DNA from: Phycisphaerales bacterium
GTDB taxonomy: Bacteria; Planctomycetota; Phycisphaerae; Phycisphaerales; UBA1924
Direction of reading: 5' to 3'
Assembly (NCBI GenBank): GCA_020427635.1
Contig: JAGQOH010000023.1
Coordinates: 1 to 48,766, forward strand
Length of the DNA stretch: 48,766 nt
Shown here in pieces: positions 35,421 to 42,658 of the stretch; position 1 is the stretch's first letter; each line of letters starts with the position of its first letter. The notes under the pieces are model-generated. The model did not search any database and had not been told where the DNA came from. It saw nothing but the letters and a program-made list of their open reading frames with translations. The translations under genes were made by a program, and so were the position numbers.

Positions 35421-35486
35421 CCGACGTGGCATCCGCACATCGTTGCAGACCCGGCTTGACAAGCAAACCGGGGCACTCAAGACAAA
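35421..35486 (+). repeat. REP unit, copy 5 (tandem unit 2)
   Basis: Nearly identical to copy 4, including the duplicated CCGACGTGGCAT. The palindrome at 35450-35472 carries one stem mismatch (CAAACCGGG instead of CAAGCCGGG), and the right end has GCACTCAAGACAAA. Confidence 0.9.
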
Positions 35487-35510
35487 GGAAATCTTCGTCG
35501 CGCACCGAAG

Positions 35511-35545
35511 TACAAAAATGGCCGAGGCCCCTTGCGGGGCCCCGG
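35511..35545 (-). terminator. Terminator of rnpB
   Basis: On the minus strand a 10-bp stem CCGGGGCCCC-GCAA-GGGGCCTCGG (one G-T pair) is followed by CCATTTTTGT. It begins about 10 bp after the 3' end of the RNase P RNA. Confidence 0.9.
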
Positions 35546-35555
35546 TCGTTCGAGC

Positions 35556-35994
35556 CGGATATCAGCGATACGCCGAGTTCTGTCGCGCCGTGGTCGAAAC
35601 ACTCTTGCGAGCGCATGCCCACGGCGGGGCAGTCATTTCTCTCGGCGCCTCGTTGCCGAGACGCTCATGCGACCCACCCGCTTCCATGCCGCCCGGGTCA
35701 GGCGTTCGACGCGACGAATCGCAATCGAAGGAAGCTGCTTGGTCTTGCATCCAGCATGGTGGCCATGCCCCGCGTGTCACCACGCGGGCGGTGCGCTCTT
35801 ACCGCACCATTTCACCCTTACCTGTGCCCGCCTTGCGGCGGGCCATCGGCGGTGTGTTTTCTGTTGCCTGTCCGTCGGCCGCCGGCTCGCGATCGACGTG
35901 GGCGTTACCCACCGCTGTCACCCTTTGATGCTCGGACGTTCCTCAGGACGCGCGAAGCTTGCGCTTGGCGGCCCGCGACTGCCTGCTGATACCG
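35556..35994 (-). ncRNA. rnpB: RNase P RNA, bacterial class A
   Basis: The catalytic RNA that removes tRNA 5' leaders. Conserved blocks occur in the right order on the minus strand: CAGGCAGTCGC near the 5' end, GAGGAACGTCCGAGC (CR-I), GGTGGGTAACGCCCACG, AGGGTGAAATGGTGCGGTAA with GAGCGCACC, and GACAGAACTCGGCGTATC (CR-V) at the 3' end. The closing helix is GGTATCAGC (5') with GCTGATATCC (3'). The helix usually formed by CCGGG/CCCGG is here CCGAG/CTCGG, a compensated change. Ends are estimated from the P1 helix and are accurate to a few bases. Long open frames across it are spurious. Confidence 0.95.
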
Positions 35995-36073
35995 CAGACA
36001 CTGTATGCACGAAGCGTCAATCTCGCCCGAGGGTCTATAACGGGCGGGCGGGTGCGGCTATTCTTTGAGACCT

Positions 36074-37234
36074 ATGCCCCCGGCACGGAAGCCCAGGACG
36101 ACGAAGGCCGCCAGCACGAAGACGCGCTCCAAGAAGGCGGCGCCAAAGGCGGCGTTGACGCAGGCGGAGTTGCCCCTCGCCAAGAGCGAAGCGGAGGTGA
36201 AGCCCAACGCGAAGGCGCGCGAGGTCTTCGACGCGCTGATCTGGTACGACCCGGGGCAGGGGTATATGGCGCGCGAGGTAGCGGAGCTTGCGGGGTTGCG
36301 CACGATCGAGGTTGGCATTACAGGGGAGGCGATTGATGAGCGCGATGAGCCGGCGCTGTTTGGCGAAGCGAGGCGCATTACGGATATTCGCAGCGCGATC
36401 GCCACGACGGACGCGAAGGTGGTGTGGCTGACGTCTGCGGGTGTGCATGGGCGCGAGGCGAGCCCGCTTGAGGATCAGGAGTTGCTGCGCGCGGCGGCGG
36501 AGCGGGGTGTGCGCGTATGCACGCTCGAGCCTGCGCCGGAGTCTGCAGTTGATCTTGGCCAGCGCAACTGCATGTGGGCGCGGACGACGCCGATGTTGGT
36601 TGAAGCGCCGGTGTTTGCGGAGCTGCGCGAGTGCTTGCCCGAGATCGGGCCGATTCGGGCGGTGCATGTGTCGGGGCGGAGCACAACGGCGTGTGGTTCG
36701 CTTGGGGCGCGACTGTTCGATGCCATGGCGACGGTGCATGCGTTGCTCGGGGCTGCGGATCGGATCGATGCGTCGATCGTTTCGCCTGGCGCGACGCGCG
36801 GGGTGTATCGCCCGCCATCGACGGCGCTTCGGGCAGCGCAAGGTGACCTGAGCGCACACCTGCGGTTTTCCAATGGCAAGTCGGCCACGGTGAACGTGAC
36901 GAATCACGCGGGCGCGTGGCAACGGGGTGTCACCGTGCTGGGCGATTTGGCGTGCGCGCGCGTGACGGACCATCGTGTGGACCTGGTGTTTGCGGACGGG
37001 CATGTTGAAGATCGCCATGAGGGGGCGGTGCGATCGGCCGAGTCGAGCGACAGCGGCGTGGTGCGCATTGCGGACCAGCTTCGGCGGGCGATTGATCCGA
37101 GATCGCCCGAACTGCCGCCGATGGATGCGAAGGCGATTCTTGCGATGTGCGAGGCGGCGATCCTGAGTGCGCGCACGGGCGAAGCAGAGCATCCGTCGAC
37201 GTTGTTGTTGATGGCGGGCGTGAAGCGGCGGTAG
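36074..37234 (+). CDS. Degenerate Gfo/Idh/MocA-like protein
   Basis: About 386 residues. A basic tail (MPPARKPRTTKAASTKTRSK and on, about 40 residues) is followed by a Rossmann-like half in which AKVVWLTSAGVHGREASPL, ELLRAAAERGVRVCTLEPAP sits where Gfo/Idh/MocA enzymes have D.V.I.TP...H...A..AG..V..EKP. The GxGxxG dinucleotide motif and the Lys of EKP are missing. The second half (GSLGARLFDAMATVHALLGA, LSAHLRFSNGKSATVNVTN) resembles the family's C-terminal sheet domain. It may be a non-catalytic relative. ATG 36074 is preferred over an in-frame TTG 9 nt upstream. Confidence 0.6.
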   Translation: MPPARKPRTTKAASTKTRSKKAAPKAALTQAELPLAKSEAEVKPNAKAREVFDALIWYDPGQGYMAREVAELAGLRTIEVGITGEAIDERDEPALFGEARRITDIRSAIATTDAKVVWLTSAGVHGREASPLEDQELLRAAAERGVRVCTLEPAPESAVDLGQRNCMWARTTPMLVEAPVFAELRECLPEIGPIRAVHVSGRSTTACGSLGARLFDAMATVHALLGAADRIDASIVSPGATRGVYRPPSTALRAAQGDLSAHLRFSNGKSATVNVTNHAGAWQRGVTVLGDLACARVTDHRVDLVFADGHVEDRHEGAVRSAESSDSGVVRIADQLRRAIDPRSPELPPMDAKAILAMCEAAILSARTGEAEHPSTLLLMAGVKRR

Positions 37235-37247
37235 ATCCGGATTTGCA

Positions 37248-37313
37248 GGAGCCCCTCACCCGTCTCGTCCAACACGTTGGACGAGCCACCCTCTCCCGGA
37301 GGGAGAGGGAGCA
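37248..37313 (+). repeat. Interspersed two-hairpin element, copy B
   Basis: GGAGCCCCTCACCC, a perfect hairpin CTCGTCCAAC-ac-GTTGGACGAG (37264-37285), then a perfect hairpin CCCTCTCCC-gga-GGGAGAGGG (37289-37309) and GAGC-type end. It shares its outer parts with copy A at 10097-10166. It lies between convergent genes and could fold in either transcript. Confidence 0.75.
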
Positions 37314-37322
37314 AGTCGCAGG

Positions 37323-38411
37323 TCATTTCCATGCCAGCGAGCGAGTGCCGAAGTCGAGGCCCATGGCCCGCTTGGCCATGTGAAGCGTTTCTTCCGCGAC
37401 GAGATTCGCCTTGGCAGTGCCTGCGCGGATGACCTCGATCACGCGTTCGTCGCCATCCTTGTTTTCGAGCGCTGCCCTGCGCTCGCGCATGGGATCGAGC
37501 AGTTCGTTGACGGCGTCGATGACCGCGGCTTTTACGTGACCATCGCCCAGGTTGTCACCGCGGCGGTAGCGTTCTTTCAGTTCGTCGACCTGCGCCTCAT
37601 CTTTGATGAAGGCTTCGGCATAGCCAAAGACAGGGTTGATCTCGACATTGCCGGGCTCGTTTGGCTCGCGACTCTGGCCCGGGTACATCGCGCCGATCTT
37701 CTTCTTCACCTGCTTGGGTGTGTCGCTGAGGTAGATCGCGTTGTTGAGGCTCTTGGACATCTTGTTGGACCCATCGGTGCCGACGAGTCGCCCGATGCGT
37801 CCGACGAGTGCGCTGGGGACGGGGAACACGCCGCCTGCTTTGGCATAGTCTTCGTCTTCCGTTCTCGGATCGACGTTGCAATAGAACTGGTCAAAGCGGC
37901 GCGCGGCCTCGCGGCACATCTCGATGTGTGCGACTTGATCCACGCCGACGGGCACGAGTTCCGGGCGGAATGCAAGGATGTCTGCGCACTGCCCCACTGC
38001 GTACATCGGAAAGCCGAAGCTGTAGGTATCGCCAAGGCCTTTGGCGTCAATCTCGGTCTTGAGTGTGGGATTGCGCATGACGCGGTTGAAGGGCAAGAGC
38101 ATGGCGAAGAACCAGGTGAGTTCCGCGATTGCGGGCACCTCGGTCTGGAGCACGATGGTCGAGCGATCGGGATCGATGCCAACGGCGAGCCAGTCCTTGA
38201 CGATTTCGATGGTGTCCTGGCGGATGTCGGCCGGCTTGTCGGCGCGGGTGGTGAAGGCGTGCATGTTGGCCAGCAGGAAGTAGCAGTCGTATTCGTCTTG
38301 TAGGCGCAGGCGATTCTCAAGGCTGCCGACGTAGTGGCCAAGGTGAAGGCGCCCGGTAGGCGTGTCGCCCGTCAGGATTCGCGGTCGGTGTGTTTGTGCT
38401 GCATCGCTCAT
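37323..38411 (-). CDS. trpS: Tryptophanyl-tRNA synthetase
   Basis: 362 residues, a class I aminoacyl-tRNA synthetase of bacterial TrpS type. The HIGH-like HLGH is at 23-26 (TGRLHLGHYVGS) and KMSKS at 217-221. GVDQVAHIEMCREAARRF and a long acidic/basic helical C-terminal domain are typical. It charges tRNA-Trp using ATP. It follows the histidine kinase gene on the same strand by 33 bp. Confidence 0.96.
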   Translation of the reverse strand: MSDAAQTHRPRILTGDTPTGRLHLGHYVGSLENRLRLQDEYDCYFLLANMHAFTTRADKPADIRQDTIEIVKDWLAVGIDPDRSTIVLQTEVPAIAELTWFFAMLLPFNRVMRNPTLKTEIDAKGLGDTYSFGFPMYAVGQCADILAFRPELVPVGVDQVAHIEMCREAARRFDQFYCNVDPRTEDEDYAKAGGVFPVPSALVGRIGRLVGTDGSNKMSKSLNNAIYLSDTPKQVKKKIGAMYPGQSREPNEPGNVEINPVFGYAEAFIKDEAQVDELKERYRRGDNLGDGHVKAAVIDAVNELLDPMRERRAALENKDGDERVIEVIRAGTAKANLVAEETLHMAKRAMGLDFGTRSLAWK

Positions 38412-38444
38412 CGGGCGGGCAGTGTAGCGAAGGTCGGCGCGGCA

Positions 38445-40100
38445 TCAGGCTGCAGCGGGTTTGGACGAGGACTTCTGCGCAAATCGGACGAGCACTTCGA
38501 CCAGTTTGTCCCGATCGATTGGTTTGGTGAGGAACTCATCACATCCGGCGTCCAGGCAACGCTGTCGATCGCCATCCATGGCATGTGCGGTCAAGGCGAT
38601 GACCGGTGTATCCAAGCCGCGGTCGCGAATTTGGCGCGTCGCGCTGTAGCCATCGAGCACGGGCATCTGCATGTCCATGAGCACGAGGTCGTATGCGGCG
38701 GGCTCTTCTTGCAGGCGTTGCACGGCGAGTGCGCCGTTGTTCACGATCGTGACATTCGCGCCTTCGCGCTCGAGCACGAATGCGATCAGGCGTTGGTTAT
38801 CTCGGCCGTCCTCGGCAACGAGGATGTTGCGGCCATGCAGCACGTCGGTCTCCAGGCCGCCCTCGACGACGTCCATTCGAGGTTCTTCGCTCTTGCCCAA
38901 GGCGCCGCTCGCAACGGGGAGTGACAATCGAAAGACTGAGCCCACACCAGGCGCGCTGCTTGCGGTCAGTTCGCCCCCCATTGCTTCAGAGAGTGCCAGC
39001 GAAATTGCGAGGCCAAGGCCGATCCCGCCGCGCTCTCGTGTGCGGGATGTCTTTGCTTGCTCGAAGGGCATGAAGACGCGTTTGAGGAATTTGTCGTTCA
39101 TGCCAACGCCCGTGTCGCGCACTTCGACCATCAGCCTGCCCGTGGGCTCGGCATAGGACACCAGCACATCCACTGCGCCCTCTTTGGTATACCTGATTGC
39201 GTTGCTGACAAGGTTGATCAGAATCTGCATCAGTCGAGTGCTATCGGTCCGCAAGACCAGCGGCACATTGCGCGCGACATCGATGCGTAGCTCGATATCT
39301 TTTTCTTTGGCCCGCCACTCAAACATCGATCGCAGATCATCAAAGATGTTGTTCATGCGCACGTTGTTCCAATGCAGGTCAATGCGTCCGGATTCAAGTC
39401 TTGAGAGGTCCAGCACATCACTTAGGATTCCAAGCAGTTGTTCGCTGTTGCGCTTGATCGTTCGGAGGGCTTCTTGACGCTGTGCGCCGGACAATTCGTC
39501 ATGCGTCAGGAGGTCTGTGAAGCCGATGATCGCGGTCATGGGTGTGCGGATTTCGTGGCCCAGGTTTGCGAAGAATCGTGTGCGCGCACGACAGGCGGCC
39601 TCGGCACGTGCCTTGGAAACGCGAAGATCAAGTTCTGTCATCGTCGAAGCCGCCAAGGCGTTGAGCATTTCGCGATCGCGTTCGCTGAATCGTCTTGGAT
39701 GGGGTGATCGCAAACAAAGGACGCCAATGTTGGCGCCTTGCGCTGTACACAGCGGCGCCCCTGCATAGAAGCGAATGCTTTCGCCCATGACAGCAGGATT
39801 GTCTGCGAATCGATCGTCCTGCAGTGCATCTTCAACAACGAAGACGTCGTTGGCCAGGATTGCGTGCCCACAGAACGAGTTGGTTCGGTCCCCGTGCGTG
39901 GAAGCCGTGCCGCATGCGCTCTTGAACCACTCACGGTCGCTGTCGACCAAACTGATGACTGCGGTCGGCACATTGAAGATTTGTGTTGCGAAGCGCGTGA
40001 TGCGATCGAACGATTCTTCCGGCGGCGTGTCAAGCACTTCGTATGCGCGCAGTGCGGCCAAGCGCTCGGCCTCGTTCTCAGGCATCGGGGCTGACATCAT
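38445..40100 (-). CDS. Hybrid sensor histidine kinase (GAF-HisKA-HATPase-REC)
   Basis: About 551 residues, soluble. An excellent ribosome site (AAAGGAGGT about 9 nt upstream) fixes the start at ATG 40100. Domains: a GAF sensor (about 20-165, DRITRFATQIFNVPTAVISL...FCGHAIL), HisKA with phospho-His182 (FFANLGHEIRTPM), HATPase (INLVSNAIRYTKEG, GVGMND, GGIGLGLAIS) and a C-terminal receiver with Asp476 (LVLMDMQMPVLDGY) and the conserved Lys in FLTKPID. No output domain and no separate regulator gene are adjacent, so it presumably signals through a phosphotransfer protein elsewhere. The GAF ligand is unknown. Confidence 0.93.
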   Translation of the reverse strand: MMSAPMPENEAERLAALRAYEVLDTPPEESFDRITRFATQIFNVPTAVISLVDSDREWFKSACGTASTHGDRTNSFCGHAILANDVFVVEDALQDDRFADNPAVMGESIRFYAGAPLCTAQGANIGVLCLRSPHPRRFSERDREMLNALAASTMTELDLRVSKARAEAACRARTRFFANLGHEIRTPMTAIIGFTDLLTHDELSGAQRQEALRTIKRNSEQLLGILSDVLDLSRLESGRIDLHWNNVRMNNIFDDLRSMFEWRAKEKDIELRIDVARNVPLVLRTDSTRLMQILINLVSNAIRYTKEGAVDVLVSYAEPTGRLMVEVRDTGVGMNDKFLKRVFMPFEQAKTSRTRERGGIGLGLAISLALSEAMGGELTASSAPGVGSVFRLSLPVASGALGKSEEPRMDVVEGGLETDVLHGRNILVAEDGRDNQRLIAFVLEREGANVTIVNNGALAVQRLQEEPAAYDLVLMDMQMPVLDGYSATRQIRDRGLDTPVIALTAHAMDGDRQRCLDAGCDEFLTKPIDRDKLVEVLVRFAQKSSSKPAAA

Positions 40101-40190
40101 GGGCAGCGACCTCCTTTGTCCACATCGACCGCGCACGCTGCGAACTTGCCGAGCCCAGACACGAATGCAGAACTATCCTTGCAAGACCAC

Positions 40191-41186
40191 CTAAGTCAGG
40201 GAGTAAGCAAGTTGCAGAATATTGAAGAGGCCATGCATGACGATCGGAACGCCAAGGCGCCCCGAGCGTTCAAATGCAGCGCCCAAGAAGGCCGATAAGC
40301 AGGTCAATACGGGTAGCGCGTACCACGCAACTTCGCCCATGTGGATCAGTGTGAACACGATGCTGGTCATTCCCACGGCGATCCATGCGCCGCTTGCGGT
40401 GGCGCCTGCTGCTGCGCGGATTGACGATTGGATGAAGCCGCGGAAGATGATCTCTTCAACGATGGGCGCTCCGACGGAGACGAGGACGATGACACCCAAG
40501 CGCCATGTGCTGTCGTTTTCGCGCTGCAAGGCGGCGAGTGTTTCGTGGGCGGTTGCGTCCGGGGGTGTTCCTTGAAGGGCCGAGACCAAGGCGCGGAGGA
40601 CGACCCCGAGTGTGAGCAGGATCGGCATCGCCAGGGCCAGCCACCCAAACGCGATGAGCGGGTCTCGCCTGGCCACCAGCAGGCCGGTCTGGGCTCGCAC
40701 GGCGGGCCAGCGCAGAACGATGACCACGAGCATCAGCGCGGCGGCGGCATACATGCCAAGCAGGGCGAAGGTGGTGTCGCGGAGGGAAGGCGAGGCGTCA
40801 GCGGGCGTGGCGCCGATCGTCGCCAGGACGACAGCACCCCCGATGTGGGCGGCGACCCATATCCCGAGGCCCGCCAACAGCAGGTGCGCTGGGGAGAGGC
40901 GATCGGGGGCCTTTGGTGTGGTGAGCTCGGGGCGAGGCGGAAGACGCCACAATCGCCATCGCGTGATGATGAGGCAGGCGACAAGGGCCCCAAGTACAGC
41001 CAGAAGCAGGCCAACCCACGCCCCGGAGGTGGGCGTGGCGAGGGCGTCCTGGGCTGGGGCGGCGGCAAGGGAGTGGAGCGCCGCAGGGGCTCTGCCTACA
41101 ACACACGCTCCGGGGGGTGACCTGTCGATAGAAGCCAGGGCCGGCGATTCCCCCATGAGCAATGTGAAGGCCCCCGCGACGACCAT
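40191..41186 (-). CDS. CPBP-family intramembrane glutamic protease
   Basis: About 331 residues with several membrane helices. CPBP/Abi motifs: GAPIVEEIIFRGFIQ (EExxxR), FTLIHMGEVAW and a final IVMHGLFNILQ. These proteins are related to CAAX prenyl proteases (Rce1-like) and act in membrane-protein processing or bacteriocin immunity. An N-terminal stretch MVVAGAFTLLMGESPALA may be a signal peptide, which favours ATG 41186. ATG 41156 is an alternative. The start region overlaps that of divergent trpC. Confidence 0.82.
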   Translation of the reverse strand: MVVAGAFTLLMGESPALASIDRSPPGACVVGRAPAALHSLAAAPAQDALATPTSGAWVGLLLAVLGALVACLIITRWRLWRLPPRPELTTPKAPDRLSPAHLLLAGLGIWVAAHIGGAVVLATIGATPADASPSLRDTTFALLGMYAAAALMLVVIVLRWPAVRAQTGLLVARRDPLIAFGWLALAMPILLTLGVVLRALVSALQGTPPDATAHETLAALQRENDSTWRLGVIVLVSVGAPIVEEIIFRGFIQSSIRAAAGATASGAWIAVGMTSIVFTLIHMGEVAWYALPVLTCLSAFLGAAFERSGRLGVPIVMHGLFNILQLAYSLT

Positions 41187-42042
41187 GAGCCACGATGTGC
41201 CCAGCTTTCTCCGCCGGATCGTTGACCACAAGCAGGAGGAGGTCCGCGCCGCGCGGGTGGCCCGCCCGATGGAGGCGCTGCGGGAGCTGATCTCGGAGTT
41301 GGGGCCGCCGCGGAACTTTTTTGGCGCTCTGACACGGGTGGCAAAGGGGGCGAGCCCGCTGACCGACAGCGCGATCATTGCGGAGGTCAAGCGGAAGAGC
41401 CCCTCGGCGGGGTGGATCCGCCCTGAGTACGCCCGGGATGACTTCGATCCGGTGGCCATCGCCCGACAGTATCACGCAGCGGGAGCGCGCGCGATCAGCT
41501 GCCTGACCGACCAGCAGTTCTTCGCGGGTCAGTTGGAGTACATCCACGCGATCCGTGATGCGGTGCCGCTGCCCGTGCTGCGCAAGGACTTCATCATCGA
41601 CCCGTATCAGGTGTGGGAGAGCCGAGCGTTTGGCGCGGACGCGATTCTGCTGATTGCGGAGTGCTTGCGCGAGAGCGAGATCGTCGACCTGATGATTCTG
41701 GCGCATGAATTACAGCTCACGGTGCTGCTCGAAGTTCATTCGATGGACAACCTGCTGCGCGTGCGCCCGCATGTTGGCTTTCCGAAGGCGAGCTACACGC
41801 TTTTGGGAATCAACAATCGAGATTTGAACCAGATGACGACCGACCTCAATCACACGCTGCGGCTGGTTGATCTGGTGGACGATCGGCGGGTGCTGGTGTC
41901 CGAGTCCGGCATTCGCACGGCGGAGGACTTGCGTCGGTTGCGCGCCTCAGGCGTGCGCATTGCGCTCATCGGTGAACACCTGATGCGCCAGGAGAGTCCG
42001 GGCGACGCGTTGCGTGCGCTGCTCAATGGGGCACCGAACTAG
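41185..42042 (+). CDS. trpC: Indole-3-glycerol-phosphate synthase
   Basis: 285 residues, a TIM barrel catalysing ring closure of carboxyphenylamino-deoxyribulose-phosphate in tryptophan synthesis. Motifs: IIAEVKRKSPSAGWI (catalytic Glu and Lys), VLRKDFIIDPYQV, LLEVHSM, LGINNRDL and VSESGIR. The N-terminus from ATG 41185 (SHDVPSFLRRIVDHKQEEV) is the usual helix; ATG 41155 would add 10 residues. Neither start has a clear ribosome site. No other trp biosynthetic gene is nearby. Confidence 0.93.
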   Translation: MSHDVPSFLRRIVDHKQEEVRAARVARPMEALRELISELGPPRNFFGALTRVAKGASPLTDSAIIAEVKRKSPSAGWIRPEYARDDFDPVAIARQYHAAGARAISCLTDQQFFAGQLEYIHAIRDAVPLPVLRKDFIIDPYQVWESRAFGADAILLIAECLRESEIVDLMILAHELQLTVLLEVHSMDNLLRVRPHVGFPKASYTLLGINNRDLNQMTTDLNHTLRLVDLVDDRRVLVSESGIRTAEDLRRLRASGVRIALIGEHLMRQESPGDALRALLNGAPN

Positions 42043-42051
42043 CGTGGTGCA

Positions 42052-42624
42052 TCACTTGTGGCGGGCGATGTAGTCGCGCACGATCTGTTCATAAGCGCCT
42101 GAGCGCAGCCCAACAGTCTTGCCCTCCGCAAGCGCATCCTCTACGGTGAGGCCGCCATCTATAGCACGATATGCAAACCAGATTGCGCCTGTTCGATTTG
42201 CGGAAGCGCAGTGCATGAGGATGGGGCGCTGGGCGGTTCGGAGCAGTTCGATGGTTTCGTTGATCTTTGCATCGGTGAGCTCATCGGTACCGTTGAACGC
42301 GGGATTGGCGTAGTCCATGCCAAGGCCTGTGACGCAGGCCTGTTCATCAAACCCGTCCATCTCGGCAATGGGACGTTGATTGATCACGGACTTGACGCCG
42401 AGCTGTTTGGCTTGCTCGAAGTCCGCGGGCGTTGGCTGGCTTGCCAGCAAGATGTCCTCGCAGCCATGGAGCCGCTTGATTGCGCCGCAGGCATACGGCT
42501 CCAGTTGCTTGGTCGTCACGGTGTAATGCTCCTGATGGATGTGTGTCGACGTGGCCTGGCATGCTGCAAGCGCGCACGTTGTCGCTGCAATTGCGATTAC
42601 TCCGAGAACTGTGCGCGCGTCCAT
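42052..42624 (-). CDS. DUF442-type phosphatase-like lipoprotein
   Basis: 190 residues. ATG 42624 has GGAG 8 nt upstream and gives a lipoprotein signal (VIAIAATTCALAAC). The body matches the beta-lactamase-hydrolase-like phosphatase family (DUF442): LLASQPTPADFEQAKQLGVK, SVINQRP and the P-loop MHCASANRTGAIW. As in that family the loop is CX4R, but the usual Gly before Asn is Ala. It would be a periplasmic or outer-membrane-facing phosphatase with unknown substrate. It ends 9 bp from trpC, convergently. Confidence 0.75.
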   Translation of the reverse strand: MDARTVLGVIAIAATTCALAACQATSTHIHQEHYTVTTKQLEPYACGAIKRLHGCEDILLASQPTPADFEQAKQLGVKSVINQRPIAEMDGFDEQACVTGLGMDYANPAFNGTDELTDAKINETIELLRTAQRPILMHCASANRTGAIWFAYRAIDGGLTVEDALAEGKTVGLRSGAYEQIVRDYIARHK

Positions 42625-42658
42625 CGCCGCAACTCCATGTGCGAAATGGCTTTGAGGT

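Noticed and set aside
35375..35989. 204-codon + strand ORF and the N-terminal extension of the RAYT frame
   Set aside because: Both cross rnpB and REP repeats; the conserved RNA blocks explain the sequence.
37380..38303. 307-codon + strand ORF
   Set aside because: Antisense to trpS, which has HIGH and KMSKS motifs.
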